This document shows, one piece after another, positions 43,201-53,390 of a stretch of 64,000 bases of DNA (position 1 is its first letter; every line of letters begins with the position of its first letter). Position numbers and translations under genes: made by a program. The stretch lies in NCBI GenBank assembly GCA_039818165.1, contig JBCBUL010000001.1, forward strand, positions 124,001-188,000, read 5' to 3'. This DNA comes from UBA5336 sp039818165 (lineage in GTDB: Bacteria > Pseudomonadota > Alphaproteobacteria > Caulobacterales > Hyphomonadaceae). The notes beneath the pieces are model-generated. The model saw only the letters and a program-made list of their open reading frames with translations. It was not told where the DNA came from and made no database searches.

Positions 43201-44139
43201 ATGAAACCGTTTGCCTTTGCCACTGCCGCCGCTGCGCTTGTGCTGGCGGGATGTGCCACAGCACCGGAGCCAAGCGCGCCCGAGGCGTTTAACCGCCAAG
43301 CCACGCTGGATATTGTTCAGGAGCTGTCCCGCGATGCCCTGTTTGGCCGCTTGCCGGGCACGGACGGCAGTGAAAAGGCCCAGAGCCTCATCATCACGCG
43401 TCTTGAGGAAATCGGCGCCTCGCCTGTCGGCGGCACGTACCGCCACGCGATCACCTATGGCGAAAAGGGTGATCAGCCGGGCGTGAACATCATGGCGAAG
43501 GTGGACGGCCGCTCCGAGCGCCCTCAAACGCTGGTCGTCACCGCCCACTATGACCATCTCGGCGTCGTCGACGGGCAAATTTATAATGGCGCCGATGACA
43601 ACGCCTCGGGCGTTGGCGGTCTTCTGGCAATAGCGGAGTATTTCGTTGCAAACCCACCGCGCCATGATGTTCTGTTTGTCGCCTTCGACGCTGAGGAACA
43701 GGGGTTTGGTGGTGCAAAGGCCTTCACGGGCAACCCGCCCCTGCCCGAAAGCGCGATCGCATTTAACCTGAATATGGACATGATCTCGCGCCATGAGGGC
43801 GATGAGCTTTGGGCTTCTGGCGCACATCACACGCCGGCCCTTGCTCCGCTGCTCAGTGAGATCATCCCAAACGCGCCGATCCCCCTCGCTCTGGGGTATG
43901 ACGGCTCCGATGACAGCCAGGATGATTGGACGGAACTGACAGACTCCGCAGTCTTCTTCCAGCGCGGCATTCCCCACCTCTATCTCGGCGTGGAGGACCA
44001 TCCAGACTATCACGGCCCGGGCGATGATTTCTCCAAGATCAAGCCGGAATTCTATCTTGGCGCGGTGGAAACCGCGCTGATGATCGCCATCTCGCTGGAT
44101 GAGAACTTACAGATGTTTACCCGCGAGGAGGATCGCTGA
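43201..44139 (+). CDS. M28 family zinc metallopeptidase, lipoprotein
   Basis: 312 residues. Lipobox LAGC with Cys18. The dizinc site is complete: AHYDH, GADDNASG, catalytic DAEEQG, NMDMIS and a late His in YHGPGDDFSKI. The family includes aminopeptidases and glutaminyl cyclases; this one is likely a periplasmic aminopeptidase. The frame extends upstream to 43129 but the signal peptide fixes the start at 43201. Its stop overlaps the start of the next gene (TGATG). Confidence 0.9.
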   Translation: MKPFAFATAAAALVLAGCATAPEPSAPEAFNRQATLDIVQELSRDALFGRLPGTDGSEKAQSLIITRLEEIGASPVGGTYRHAITYGEKGDQPGVNIMAKVDGRSERPQTLVVTAHYDHLGVVDGQIYNGADDNASGVGGLLAIAEYFVANPPRHDVLFVAFDAEEQGFGGAKAFTGNPPLPESAIAFNLNMDMISRHEGDELWASGAHHTPALAPLLSEIIPNAPIPLALGYDGSDDSQDDWTELTDSAVFFQRGIPHLYLGVEDHPDYHGPGDDFSKIKPEFYLGAVETALMIAISLDENLQMFTREEDR

Positions 44140-44657
44140 TGCAAGGCCAGATTTCCCACATGCTCAAGGCCAATACCGGCCAGATCATCGGCTCCATGGC
44201 CATGTGGCTCGGCAAGGCGGCCGACCACGCCAAAAGCCATGAAATCGATGACGCCAATTTCATGGCCCAGCGGCTCTACCCCGACATGTTCGCCATGGAC
44301 CGGCAGGTTCAGATTGCCTGCGATATGGCGGCCCGGGGCGGGGCGCGACTCGCTGGCGTGGAGATTCCGAGCTTCCCCGATGAGGAAAAGACGCTGGCCG
44401 ACCTGGCCGAGCGCGCCGGGAAAACCGTGGCCTTCGTGAACGGTCTGGAGGATGCGGCGCTGGATGCGGACCCGGACTCCATCATCGTGATGCAGACCCC
44501 GTTCGGCGACCGGAAGTTTCAGAAGCTGCAATACATGGCGAATTTCGTCGTGCCGAACATAACGTTCCACGCCTCTATGGCCTACGGCCTCCTGCGCCAA
44601 CAGGGCGTACCCCTCGGCAAGCTCGATTTCCTCGCAGGCGGGCAGCAGCCGGGCTAG
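44139..44657 (+). CDS. DUF1993 family protein
   Basis: 172 residues. Family marks are MLKANTGQIIGSMAMWLGKAADHA, ARLYPDMFAM-like LYPDMFAMDRQVQIACD, and the C-terminal FVVPNITFHASMAYGLLRQQGVPLGKLDFL. DUF1993 proteins share the DinB-like four-helix bundle and have unknown function. Start codon overlaps the peptidase stop by one base, so the two are translationally coupled. Confidence 0.88.
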   Translation: MQGQISHMLKANTGQIIGSMAMWLGKAADHAKSHEIDDANFMAQRLYPDMFAMDRQVQIACDMAARGGARLAGVEIPSFPDEEKTLADLAERAGKTVAFVNGLEDAALDADPDSIIVMQTPFGDRKFQKLQYMANFVVPNITFHASMAYGLLRQQGVPLGKLDFLAGGQQPG

Positions 44658-44682
44658 TCCATAGAAGTGGCTGTGCGGGGCA

Positions 44683-46980
<2,298 letters not shown>

Positions 46981-47149
46981 GGCGGGGGTTTAGCGCCGCT
47001 CGACTCGCCTGACCAGCAGCAAGTTTCTGGATCACAAGTGAATTCGCATTCAATCTCTGGGTGAAATTTTCTTAAATGATCAAGTTGAAACGACTCTCTC
47101 GAACCGGGCCAGTTAGTCTGGTGAGGCTGGGGATCAGAGGAGTAAGACA

Positions 47150-47503
47150 ATGATTAGACACGTCGTTAGAGTCCTTTCTGCCTTCGCCGCCCTCTTCATG
47201 TTGGCAGCCGTTGCGACCGCCGACACACCCGACCACCAAGGCCAAGCGCCAGGCCCCGAGCCCAGCGTTGTCGAGCTGCTAGTTGACCTTGGTCATGATG
47301 CGACCGCTGCTGAGCTTCAACTGGCCGCCGCGGGAAGCACCGAAACCGCGCAATCGTTTCCATTCCCATTTCCCGGCTCTGGCCAATGCGATGGGTACCA
47401 ACCCGATCCGGGGTGTTACATCGTCCAGAATGATGGGGAGTGGTGCACGGAGCGGTGTGCGCCCAACACGCAAATTCTAAGAATATGCGACTGCGTCCAG
47501 TAA
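47150..47503 (+). CDS. Small exported Cys-rich protein
   Basis: 117 residues. Signal peptide (MIRHVVRVLSAFAALFMLAA, cleavage likely after ATA, residue 24), an acidic linker, an aromatic FPFPFPG stretch, then six Cys in the last 38 residues: 80, 89, 99, 103, 113 and 115. This looks like a compact three-disulfide domain in an exported protein. AGAGGAG precedes the ATG. It sits alone on the + strand between purQ and purL. No family recognised; a toxin, inhibitor or metal-binding peptide are all open. Confidence 0.7.
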   Translation: MIRHVVRVLSAFAALFMLAAVATADTPDHQGQAPGPEPSVVELLVDLGHDATAAELQLAAAGSTETAQSFPFPFPGSGQCDGYQPDPGCYIVQNDGEWCTERCAPNTQILRICDCVQ

Positions 47504-47512
47504 GTCGCTATT

Positions 47513-47550
47513 TAGGGTCAACGTCGGCAAACGAGCCCGGCGTTGGCCTA
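47513..47550. other. Long stem-loop at the convergent end of the Cys-rich gene and purQ
   Basis: The arms GGTCAACGTCGG (47516-47527) and CCGGCGTTGGCC (47537-47548) pair over 12 bp with two G-U pairs in the + transcript, with a further TTTAGG/CCTAAA pairing possible outside a one-base bulge. The stem includes the purQ stop codon. There is no U-run, so it may protect 3' ends or cause Rho-type termination. Confidence 0.55.
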
Positions 47551-48210
47551 AACCGCCCCCATCAAGCTCTCGAAAACAGCGCGTCCGTCTCCGCCGCCTT
47601 CGTGGCCGCCCATGGCGCGCTCGGGGTGGGGCATCATGCCGAGGACGCGGCCATTTTCGCTCAGGATGCCGGCAATATCGCGCGCTGAACCATTGGGATT
47701 GCCAAGATACCGGAAGGCCACACGGCCTTCGCCTTCCAGCGCGTCCAGAGTCGCCTCATCGGCGAAATAGTTTCCATCATGGTGCGCGATGGGAATGGAG
47801 ACCGCGTCGCGCCCGTCAAAGGCCTTCGTGAACGCCGTATTCGCGCTCTCAAGCTTCAAATCCTGCGGTTTGCAGACGAAATTGAGCGAAGCATTCCGCA
47901 TCAGTGCGCCGGGCAGAAGCCCCGTTTCGCAGAGGATCTGGAACCCGTTGCAAATGCCGAGCACATAGCCCCCGCGCGTTGCATGGGCGTTCAGCGCGCC
48001 GATGATCGGGGAATTGCCTGCCATGGCCCCGCAACGCAGGTAATCACCATAGGAGAACCCGCCGGGCACAACCACCAAGTCCAACCCGTCCGGGAGGCCC
48101 TCTTCCTTGTGCCAGACCATGGCCGGCGCCGAACCGGTGACGGCTTCAAGGGCGACGGCGGCGTCGCGATCACAATTCGATCCGGGAAATACGATGACTG
48201 CGCTTTTCAT
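47548..48210 (-). CDS. purQ: Phosphoribosylformylglycinamidine synthase, glutaminase subunit
   Basis: 220 residues of the class I glutamine amidotransferase family. KSAVIVFPGSNCDRD at the N-terminus, PGGFSYGDYLRCGAMA, the catalytic Cys in LGICNGFQIL, and the His/Glu of MMPHPERAMGG. The ATG at 48210 begins the family N-terminus. It delivers ammonia to PurL. purS is absent immediately upstream, where most alphaproteobacteria keep it; the adjoining gene there is an opposite-strand lipoprotein. Confidence 0.96.
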   Translation of the reverse strand: MKSAVIVFPGSNCDRDAAVALEAVTGSAPAMVWHKEEGLPDGLDLVVVPGGFSYGDYLRCGAMAGNSPIIGALNAHATRGGYVLGICNGFQILCETGLLPGALMRNASLNFVCKPQDLKLESANTAFTKAFDGRDAVSIPIAHHDGNYFADEATLDALEGEGRVAFRYLGNPNGSARDIAGILSENGRVLGMMPHPERAMGGHEGGGDGRAVFESLMGAV

Positions 48211-48313
48211 CCCGCACCGCTTAGCGGGAGTTTTCGCGCGTTGGAAGTCCTGCTTTGCGCCCAGGCCCGCCTCGGAGTAGGGTCGTTGGCAAAGCGAAAC
48301 GATGGAGACGCCA

Positions 48314-48634
48314 ATGAATTTCGCGAAATCTGCCCTTGTGGGCCTCTTTGCCCTTCCGCTCATGACCGCCTGCAACACGATTGAAGGCGTAGGCCAGGAT
48401 GTTCAGGCCGTGGGGTCCGGCGTGACCAGCGCGGCCCAATTCATGGAGCGCGAGCTCTTCGGGCCGCAGCCGCGCCAGACGCGCACGGCTCAGGTCCAGT
48501 CGCGCAACGTGACCTATCGCAATCCCCAGGTCAGCGTGGGTCAGGCGTGCGATCCTGGCGGTGAACTGGCCGGAGGCTCAGGACTGCCGCCCTGCCGCAG
48601 CCAGATTGTCCGCCCAACGCCGCGCAACAACTGA
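48314..48634 (+). CDS. Entericidin-like lipoprotein
   Basis: 106 residues from ATG 48314, which has GGAGA upstream. Lipobox LMTAC (Cys20) followed by NTIEGVGQDVQAVGSGV, the entericidin A/B signature. The tail is longer than in classical entericidins (about 45 residues) and ends in an unstructured stretch with two Cys (QACDPGGE, PPCRS). Entericidins are small membrane lipoproteins linked to stationary-phase lysis in enterics; in alphaproteobacteria the role is unclear. Confidence 0.75.
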   Translation: MNFAKSALVGLFALPLMTACNTIEGVGQDVQAVGSGVTSAAQFMERELFGPQPRQTRTAQVQSRNVTYRNPQVSVGQACDPGGELAGGSGLPPCRSQIVRPTPRNN

Positions 48635-48640
48635 TCCGCC

Positions 48641-49729
48641 ATGTCTGAGATCACTGAAATCCACGTGCGCATGGATGACTTGCGCGCAACGCAGCCTGTC
48701 TCTCGGCCTATGCCGGACATCGGGCCGGGCGAAGTCCTCATGCGGGTCGACCAGGCGGCGCTGACCGCGAACAATGTCACCTATGCCGTGGCAGGTCACA
48801 TGGTCGGCTATTGGGGGTTTTTCCCCACGGGCGAAGACGGTTGGGGCAAGGTTCCGGTCTGGGGCTATGCCACCGTCGTTGAAAGCCAGTGCGACGGCGT
48901 AGAGCCGGGTGAAGTGATCTATGGCTATTGGCCGCTGGCCAGCCATGTGGTGCTCAAACCGGTCGGCGTGCGTGCAACCGGGTTTGTAGACGGCGCGGAG
49001 CATCGCCAGAAGCTTCCGGGGCTTTACAATCAGTACAACCGCAAGAGCGCCGAGCCAGACGTCCTGAAGGGCCTCGACAATGAGCGCTGCCTCTATTTCC
49101 CGCTCTTCGTCACCTCTTACCTGCTGTATGACTATCTCAAAGCGAATGGGTATTTCGGTGCCAAACAGGTCGTGATCGGTTCGGCGTCTTCGAAAACCGC
49201 CTTTGGCCTGGCCCATGCCCTGCGCCACGCCGAGGAAGAAACGCCCGAAGTCATCGGTTTTACCTCACCGGGAAATCTGGACTTCACCAAGGAACTCGGC
49301 CTCTACGACCGCGTCATGACCTATGGCAGTGAGACCGAGATCGATGGATCCTTGCCCACGGCCTATGTCGACATGTCCGGAGATGCGCGCCTGACGACGG
49401 CGCTGCACACCCATTGCGGCGAAAACCTGGTGGAAAGCTGCATGGTCGGCATCACCCATTGGGAAGCCATGCGCACAGATCTGGGCGAACTTCCCGGCGC
49501 CAAGCCGACCATGTTCTTCGCGCCGGGGCAGATCGATAAGCGCGACGAAGAGTGGGGCCGCGGCGTGATCATGGAGCGGGCGCTTGCTGCGTGCGCGGCC
49601 ATGGCAAAGGATGCGCGAAGTTGGGTCAGCGTGGACTGGGTACGCGGAGCTGAAGCCATCGAAGCGGAATGGGCTGCCCTCGTCGACGGCAAGGTCTCCC
49701 CAAAACGCGGGCTGATGATCGCGTTCTAG
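48641..49729 (+). CDS. DUF2855 family protein (MDR-like fold)
   Basis: 362 residues. Starts like a medium-chain dehydrogenase (GPGEVLMRVDQAALTANNVTYAV) but lacks zinc ligands and a normal nucleotide loop; YLLYDYLKANGYFGAKQVVIGSASSKTAFGLAHAL stands where the Rossmann motif would be. This is the DUF2855 pattern. It probably binds a nucleotide; the reaction is unknown. It begins seven bases after the entericidin-like gene. Confidence 0.85.
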   Translation: MSEITEIHVRMDDLRATQPVSRPMPDIGPGEVLMRVDQAALTANNVTYAVAGHMVGYWGFFPTGEDGWGKVPVWGYATVVESQCDGVEPGEVIYGYWPLASHVVLKPVGVRATGFVDGAEHRQKLPGLYNQYNRKSAEPDVLKGLDNERCLYFPLFVTSYLLYDYLKANGYFGAKQVVIGSASSKTAFGLAHALRHAEEETPEVIGFTSPGNLDFTKELGLYDRVMTYGSETEIDGSLPTAYVDMSGDARLTTALHTHCGENLVESCMVGITHWEAMRTDLGELPGAKPTMFFAPGQIDKRDEEWGRGVIMERALAACAAMAKDARSWVSVDWVRGAEAIEAEWAALVDGKVSPKRGLMIAF

Positions 49730-49872
49730 GGCTTTGCAATGACGTGCCGGTTTAGGTGCGAGGGCGGCTTGTTCAACAGTGTTTGTGACCCAAGGTTACC
49801 GACCTGTTAAAAAACCGTTCTTACTGCGTTCAGATTGAAAATTGCATGATCTCCACAGACAAGGAGTCAAAC

Positions 49873-50070
49873 ATGCAACGCGAACAAACACAGGCAGAAG
49901 CCGAAGCGATCTTAGACCGGATAAAATCCTACTGGGCCAAACAGGGGTACGAGGTCGATGGCGCGGTTTATCCAGCAGGATATAACGAACGACTTCGTTC
50001 AACCGTGTATGAGGTCTGCACTGACCTTGTGAACGGGATGCCAAAGGGCATGTTTGCAAAGGCCGCCTGA
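49873..50070 (+). CDS. Small conserved-looking hypothetical protein, 65 aa
   Basis: Soluble, helical then basic: MQREQTQAEAEAILDRIKSYWAKQGYEV and RLRSTVYEVCTDLVNGMP. The ATG at 49873 has AAGGAG six bases upstream and is preferred to one nine codons earlier. Similar short proteins with an RIxxYWAxxGYEV core occur in other alphaproteobacteria as far as I recall; no function is known. Confidence 0.6.
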   Translation: MQREQTQAEAEAILDRIKSYWAKQGYEVDGAVYPAGYNERLRSTVYEVCTDLVNGMPKGMFAKAA

Positions 50071-50147
50071 TTGAATAGCCGGCCCCAAAGGGCGCAGAAC
50101 GATCCCTTAATGGGGTCCAAGTCGTGGCCGGTGACGCGTGAAAACCG

Positions 50148-50738
50148 TTAAGCGTCAACTTCCGGGCGAACAATCTGGGTGGAGAGGTTTTGCAGGACCT
50201 CTCCAGCGTCGAAAAACGCTGGATCACTTTCCGGCTTCGAACCGCGCCCCATGATGATCTCTGCGGTGGCTTCATAGCGCACGATTTCGCGATAGTCCGG
50301 CGCGCCGAAGCCATAACCGAACGGATCGTGGAAATGATTGAACCGGCTCGATCTGAGCCCGGAGCGCCGGAATGCGACGCCGCGGGGGCCGAAGAAGCGA
50401 TAGTCGCAATAGAAACCACTGTAGAAAGGCGAGTACGTGCTGGAGAAACCCGTGGACACAAGGCGGGAGTCTTCGTCGGTCTCGCGGCGCACGACGCGGA
50501 AATGGTCAAAGCCTTCCTGCTGGGTCAATTCAGCGGCCCGGTAGAGCAGATAGGTTTCCACGGTTTCCCGGTCCGTCAGGCTGTTTCCAGCAAAGCTCAC
50601 CTGCCACCGGTCGCTTTCGATGCGCTGATTGTCATAGCCGCGGGAAGATTCGGTTGCGGCCTGGTACGGTGTTGCCGTGGCGCAGGCGCCCAGGAACGCC
50701 AGAGCAGCGAAGGCAGGAAAGAGAGCTGTACGGATCAT
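50148..50738 (-). CDS. CC0125/CC1285 family lipoprotein
   Basis: 196 residues. Lipobox LGAC with Cys19. The core RGYDNQRIESDRWQVSFAGNSLT followed by TYLLYRAAELTQQEGFDHFRVV matches the alphaproteobacterial CC0125/CC1285 lipoprotein family of unknown function. An aromatic-rich loop (FSSTYSPFYSGFYCDYRFFG) follows. Ends with a short beta region and AGEVLQNLSTQI. It is the last gene on this strand before the structured gap. Confidence 0.8.
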   Translation of the reverse strand: MIRTALFPAFAALAFLGACATATPYQAATESSRGYDNQRIESDRWQVSFAGNSLTDRETVETYLLYRAAELTQQEGFDHFRVVRRETDEDSRLVSTGFSSTYSPFYSGFYCDYRFFGPRGVAFRRSGLRSSRFNHFHDPFGYGFGAPDYREIVRYEATAEIIMGRGSKPESDPAFFDAGEVLQNLSTQIVRPEVDA

Positions 50739-51168
50739 CGGGGCACCCCAACTGAAGTTTCTTGTTTATCTCCCATTAACATATGCAAGGCCAGCGCCAG
50801 AGTAACAGCTGCGTTACAGTGGCAACTGTGATTGGCGGTGGGCGCTGCGGGCCTGGGGCAGATTCCGATCAAATTGAAGCACTTGGCGGGGTGGATTTTG
50901 TGATCTGGCAAGGAGCAGGCGGAGCAGGATGCTGGCATCCTGCGAGCATTGCGACGCCGCCAGAGCGCAAAAGACGTCCCAGCGTTGTATCTGGAAAAGT
51001 ACAGGCGGAACAAAAGACTGAGCCGCAGAGCCCGTCCCGCCACTCGTCTTTTCCGCCAGGATCGTCGTCGCGTAAAGGTCCGACGATGCCCGCATCGCCG
51101 GACTTCACACTCCTAGCCCTGACGAAAAACCCAAGCGGCCAAGTGATTCCATTTGGTCAGAATCTGCC
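50739..51168. other. Gene-free 430-base region rich in stem-loops (possible non-coding RNA)
   Basis: No reading frame here has a convincing product. Four strong dyads fall in about 170 bases: a 9+9 inverted repeat at 50924-50943 (GCAGGATGC-TG-complement); a long stem at 51004-51018 / 51046-51057 (GGCGGAA and AAGAC arms with a three-base bulge, extendable by three pairs); ATCGTCG arms at 51061-51067 / 51081-51087; and CGATGC-CC-GCATCG at 51084-51097. The density suggests a structured RNA or a mobile-repeat remnant. It does not match RNase P, SRP RNA, 6S or tmRNA cores that I can recall. Confidence 0.5.
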
Positions 51169-52557
51169 CTAGCGCTTCAGATATGTCAGGGATGGCCCCG
51201 GCCGCCCGAGATAGCATAGCTCCGCCGCGCCGAGTCCGCGCAGGATCGTCAGCGCTTTCTGGGCCTCGGTTTCCGTTCGCATGGCGATCATGCTGGCATC
51301 ACCATTCATTACGAGGTGACGCCCGCCGGCGACCTTGTAGCCCAGCCGGTCACGCTGGATGGTTGTGCAGTCTTCATTGCCGAGGGCGCCGGTCGGCAAA
51401 GTGTTGCCCGCTTTGAAATAGCGGAATTCCGCGCCGACCGTGCAGTAATTGTTGACGCCCAGCTTTTGAAGGATCTCCACGCCGCGTTCCGCTTCGGCCT
51501 GGTTTGGAAACTCGATGACCGTGCGCCGGTTCGAGCCCCACAGCTTCCATCGCCCCTGTTCCTGGCGGACCTCCCAGTCGGTGCCGTAATCGCGGCAGGA
51601 TTCGCCGAGGTCGACAGCAAGACCAACAAGGCCGTTGCTGGCGATAGCTTCCCGCACAGCAGGGGAAATCTGCACGGTTTCAGGAGCTTCTGCGGTCAGT
51701 TGGCGGCCTGCGATAGCGTCCCGGATTGCCGGGTTCACCACCGCCGTCACCGTGCCTTCATTGGCAGGAGCGGGGCGTTCTTCCGCCTCAGCCTTCAGTT
51801 CTTCAATCCGTGCGACCGCGTCAGCCCGGTAGGCGCCAGTTGCCCGCAATGAGAGATATTTCTCATAGGCCTCTATCGTGTCTGCGGTCTTCGCATCCGC
51901 CCAGGCACGCTCATCGATCGAGCGGGTCATGGCAGCGTCAAAAGCGGCGTCTTCCGCCTGATTTTTCAACATGCCGTTCTGTTGCACGAGGCTGTAGCCC
52001 ACAAGGCCGAGGCCGCCGACCACCGCAAGCGCAACCACCGCAGCCAGTGCTTTCAGCACACCTCCGCCGCCTTTTTTGGGGGCCGCTTTCGTCACGGTGA
52101 CCGTCTTGGAGGGCTGGTAGGCCACACGTGTGAGGCCCGGCTGGATGTCCTTTTCGCCGTCGCCGATGCGCGTCTTGATGGCTGCGACAAGATTCTTCCA
52201 CTCGATATGGGTGAGGTCGCCGTCCCAATCGACAAGATTGGCGCCCTCAATGCGGGCAAAGCCGAAGGGCGGGGGCACGGCGTCGAGGAAGACGGGGATC
52301 AGCTTTCCCGCATGCTTGGCCATTTCGGCCTCTTCCTTCACCCAGTCACTGCCGACTGAATGGGCCGACCAGAGTACGATAACGGCGCGCGCAGCATTGA
52401 TCTTGGACTGGAGAACGTCTTCCCAGGAGGAGCCCGGCGGCACCTGGACATCGTAGAAAACGTCATAGCCCTCTGCGCGCAGCGCCTCAGCAATCGGCCG
52501 GACCCGGCCATGCTCTTCCTGATCCTCACGCTTATAGCTGATGAAAATGTCGGCCAT
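51169..52557 (-). CDS. Membrane TIR-domain protein with duplicated two-Cys extracytoplasmic module
   Basis: 462 residues from ATG 52557 (GGAGG five bases upstream). TIR domain 1-130 (ADIFISYKRED, YDVFYDVQVPPGSSW, SDWVKEEAEMA with the candidate NADase Glu at 75/76, KLIPVFLD). One membrane helix at 168-190 puts the TIR in the cytoplasm. Outside are a helix-rich EAYEKYLSLRATGAYRADAVARI motif (229-251) and two copies of a roughly 60-residue module, each with Cys pairs exactly 51 apart: C321/C372 and C397/C448, the second ending CYLGRPGPSLTYL. It could sense an envelope signal and signal through NAD+ metabolism. Confidence 0.85.
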   Translation of the reverse strand: MADIFISYKREDQEEHGRVRPIAEALRAEGYDVFYDVQVPPGSSWEDVLQSKINAARAVIVLWSAHSVGSDWVKEEAEMAKHAGKLIPVFLDAVPPPFGFARIEGANLVDWDGDLTHIEWKNLVAAIKTRIGDGEKDIQPGLTRVAYQPSKTVTVTKAAPKKGGGGVLKALAAVVALAVVGGLGLVGYSLVQQNGMLKNQAEDAAFDAAMTRSIDERAWADAKTADTIEAYEKYLSLRATGAYRADAVARIEELKAEAEERPAPANEGTVTAVVNPAIRDAIAGRQLTAEAPETVQISPAVREAIASNGLVGLAVDLGESCRDYGTDWEVRQEQGRWKLWGSNRRTVIEFPNQAEAERGVEILQKLGVNNYCTVGAEFRYFKAGNTLPTGALGNEDCTTIQRDRLGYKVAGGRHLVMNGDASMIAMRTETEAQKALTILRGLGAAELCYLGRPGPSLTYLKR

Positions 52558-52612
52558 GTCATCCTCCCGCGGAAGCCCGCAGAATACTCCCGCGGCACAC
52601 AGGAGCAAGCCG

Positions 52613-53344
52613 TCAGAGCACCGAAATGGCGAAGACGATCACCGAGATGAGATTGGCGCTCATATGGGCAACAATCGGGGGCGCCATGGATTGAGAGATT
52701 GTGCGCAGGGCCCCCAAGTATAATCCCATAATAAAAACAGGGATAAGCCCGAGGGGAGAGTATTGCAGGTGGATCGCGGTAAACAGAAGTGCACTCACCA
52801 GTGTTGCCACAACGGGGGAAACACCCTTGGCGAGGATGGAGCCCATCACGAATCCCCGAAATCCGATTTCTTCCACAATAGGCGCCAGAAACACGAACAG
52901 TGCGACCATGGACAGCGATAGCGCGTTCGGGCTCAGCAATCGCGGGTCATACCCATCTCGCAGGGCCCAAGCCGGATCCCCGCCGCCCAGAAAGGTGCCG
53001 ACAAGTCCCGAAGTGAGCGTCAACACGACCGGTCCGGTCACGGCGGCAATGGCGATCCAGTCAGGCGATGCACGCAAGGGGCCTCCGAGAGGCCCAGCTC
53101 CGATCCGCTCAGACCAGAAGCTCATCGCAGCAAAAACCAGACCATGGCTGATGCTGAGCAAAAGGTAGGCAGAGGCCAGATTACCGTCGCTACGAAACTG
53201 CTCACTGGCCTGGTTGTCGGTGAGAACATTCAGGATGGCGACGAGAGTGAAGGCCACCACGTTTGGGGCAAAAACGGCCCAGGCGATGCTGATCCAGAGT
53301 CGGTTGGTCAGCGCCGATGGAACGCCGAAGGGGAGCATGGTCAT
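52613..53344 (-). CDS. CPBP-family intramembrane metalloprotease
   Basis: 243 residues with about six to seven membrane helices. The Abi/CAAX protease motifs are complete: E158-E159-x3-R163 (EEIGFRG), F-x3-H192 (FTAIH) and H227-x3-N231 (HMSAN). In bacteria such proteins act in bacteriocin self-immunity, peptide maturation or membrane proteolysis. Start at 53344 (or 53338). It lies 46 bases after the ABC1 kinase gene and 55 bases before the TIR gene on the same strand. Confidence 0.9.
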   Translation of the reverse strand: MTMLPFGVPSALTNRLWISIAWAVFAPNVVAFTLVAILNVLTDNQASEQFRSDGNLASAYLLLSISHGLVFAAMSFWSERIGAGPLGGPLRASPDWIAIAAVTGPVVLTLTSGLVGTFLGGGDPAWALRDGYDPRLLSPNALSLSMVALFVFLAPIVEEIGFRGFVMGSILAKGVSPVVATLVSALLFTAIHLQYSPLGLIPVFIMGLYLGALRTISQSMAPPIVAHMSANLISVIVFAISVL

Positions 53345-53390
53345 GCCCTGAGCGGTAGTGCCGATTGTCGCCGATGGCCAGCAAATTGGC

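Noticed and set aside
50814..51095. Open frames of 79-102 codons on both strands of the 50.7-51.2 kb gap
   Set aside because: None has a convincing ribosome site together with a coherent signal peptide or domain; several overlap each other and the stem-loops.
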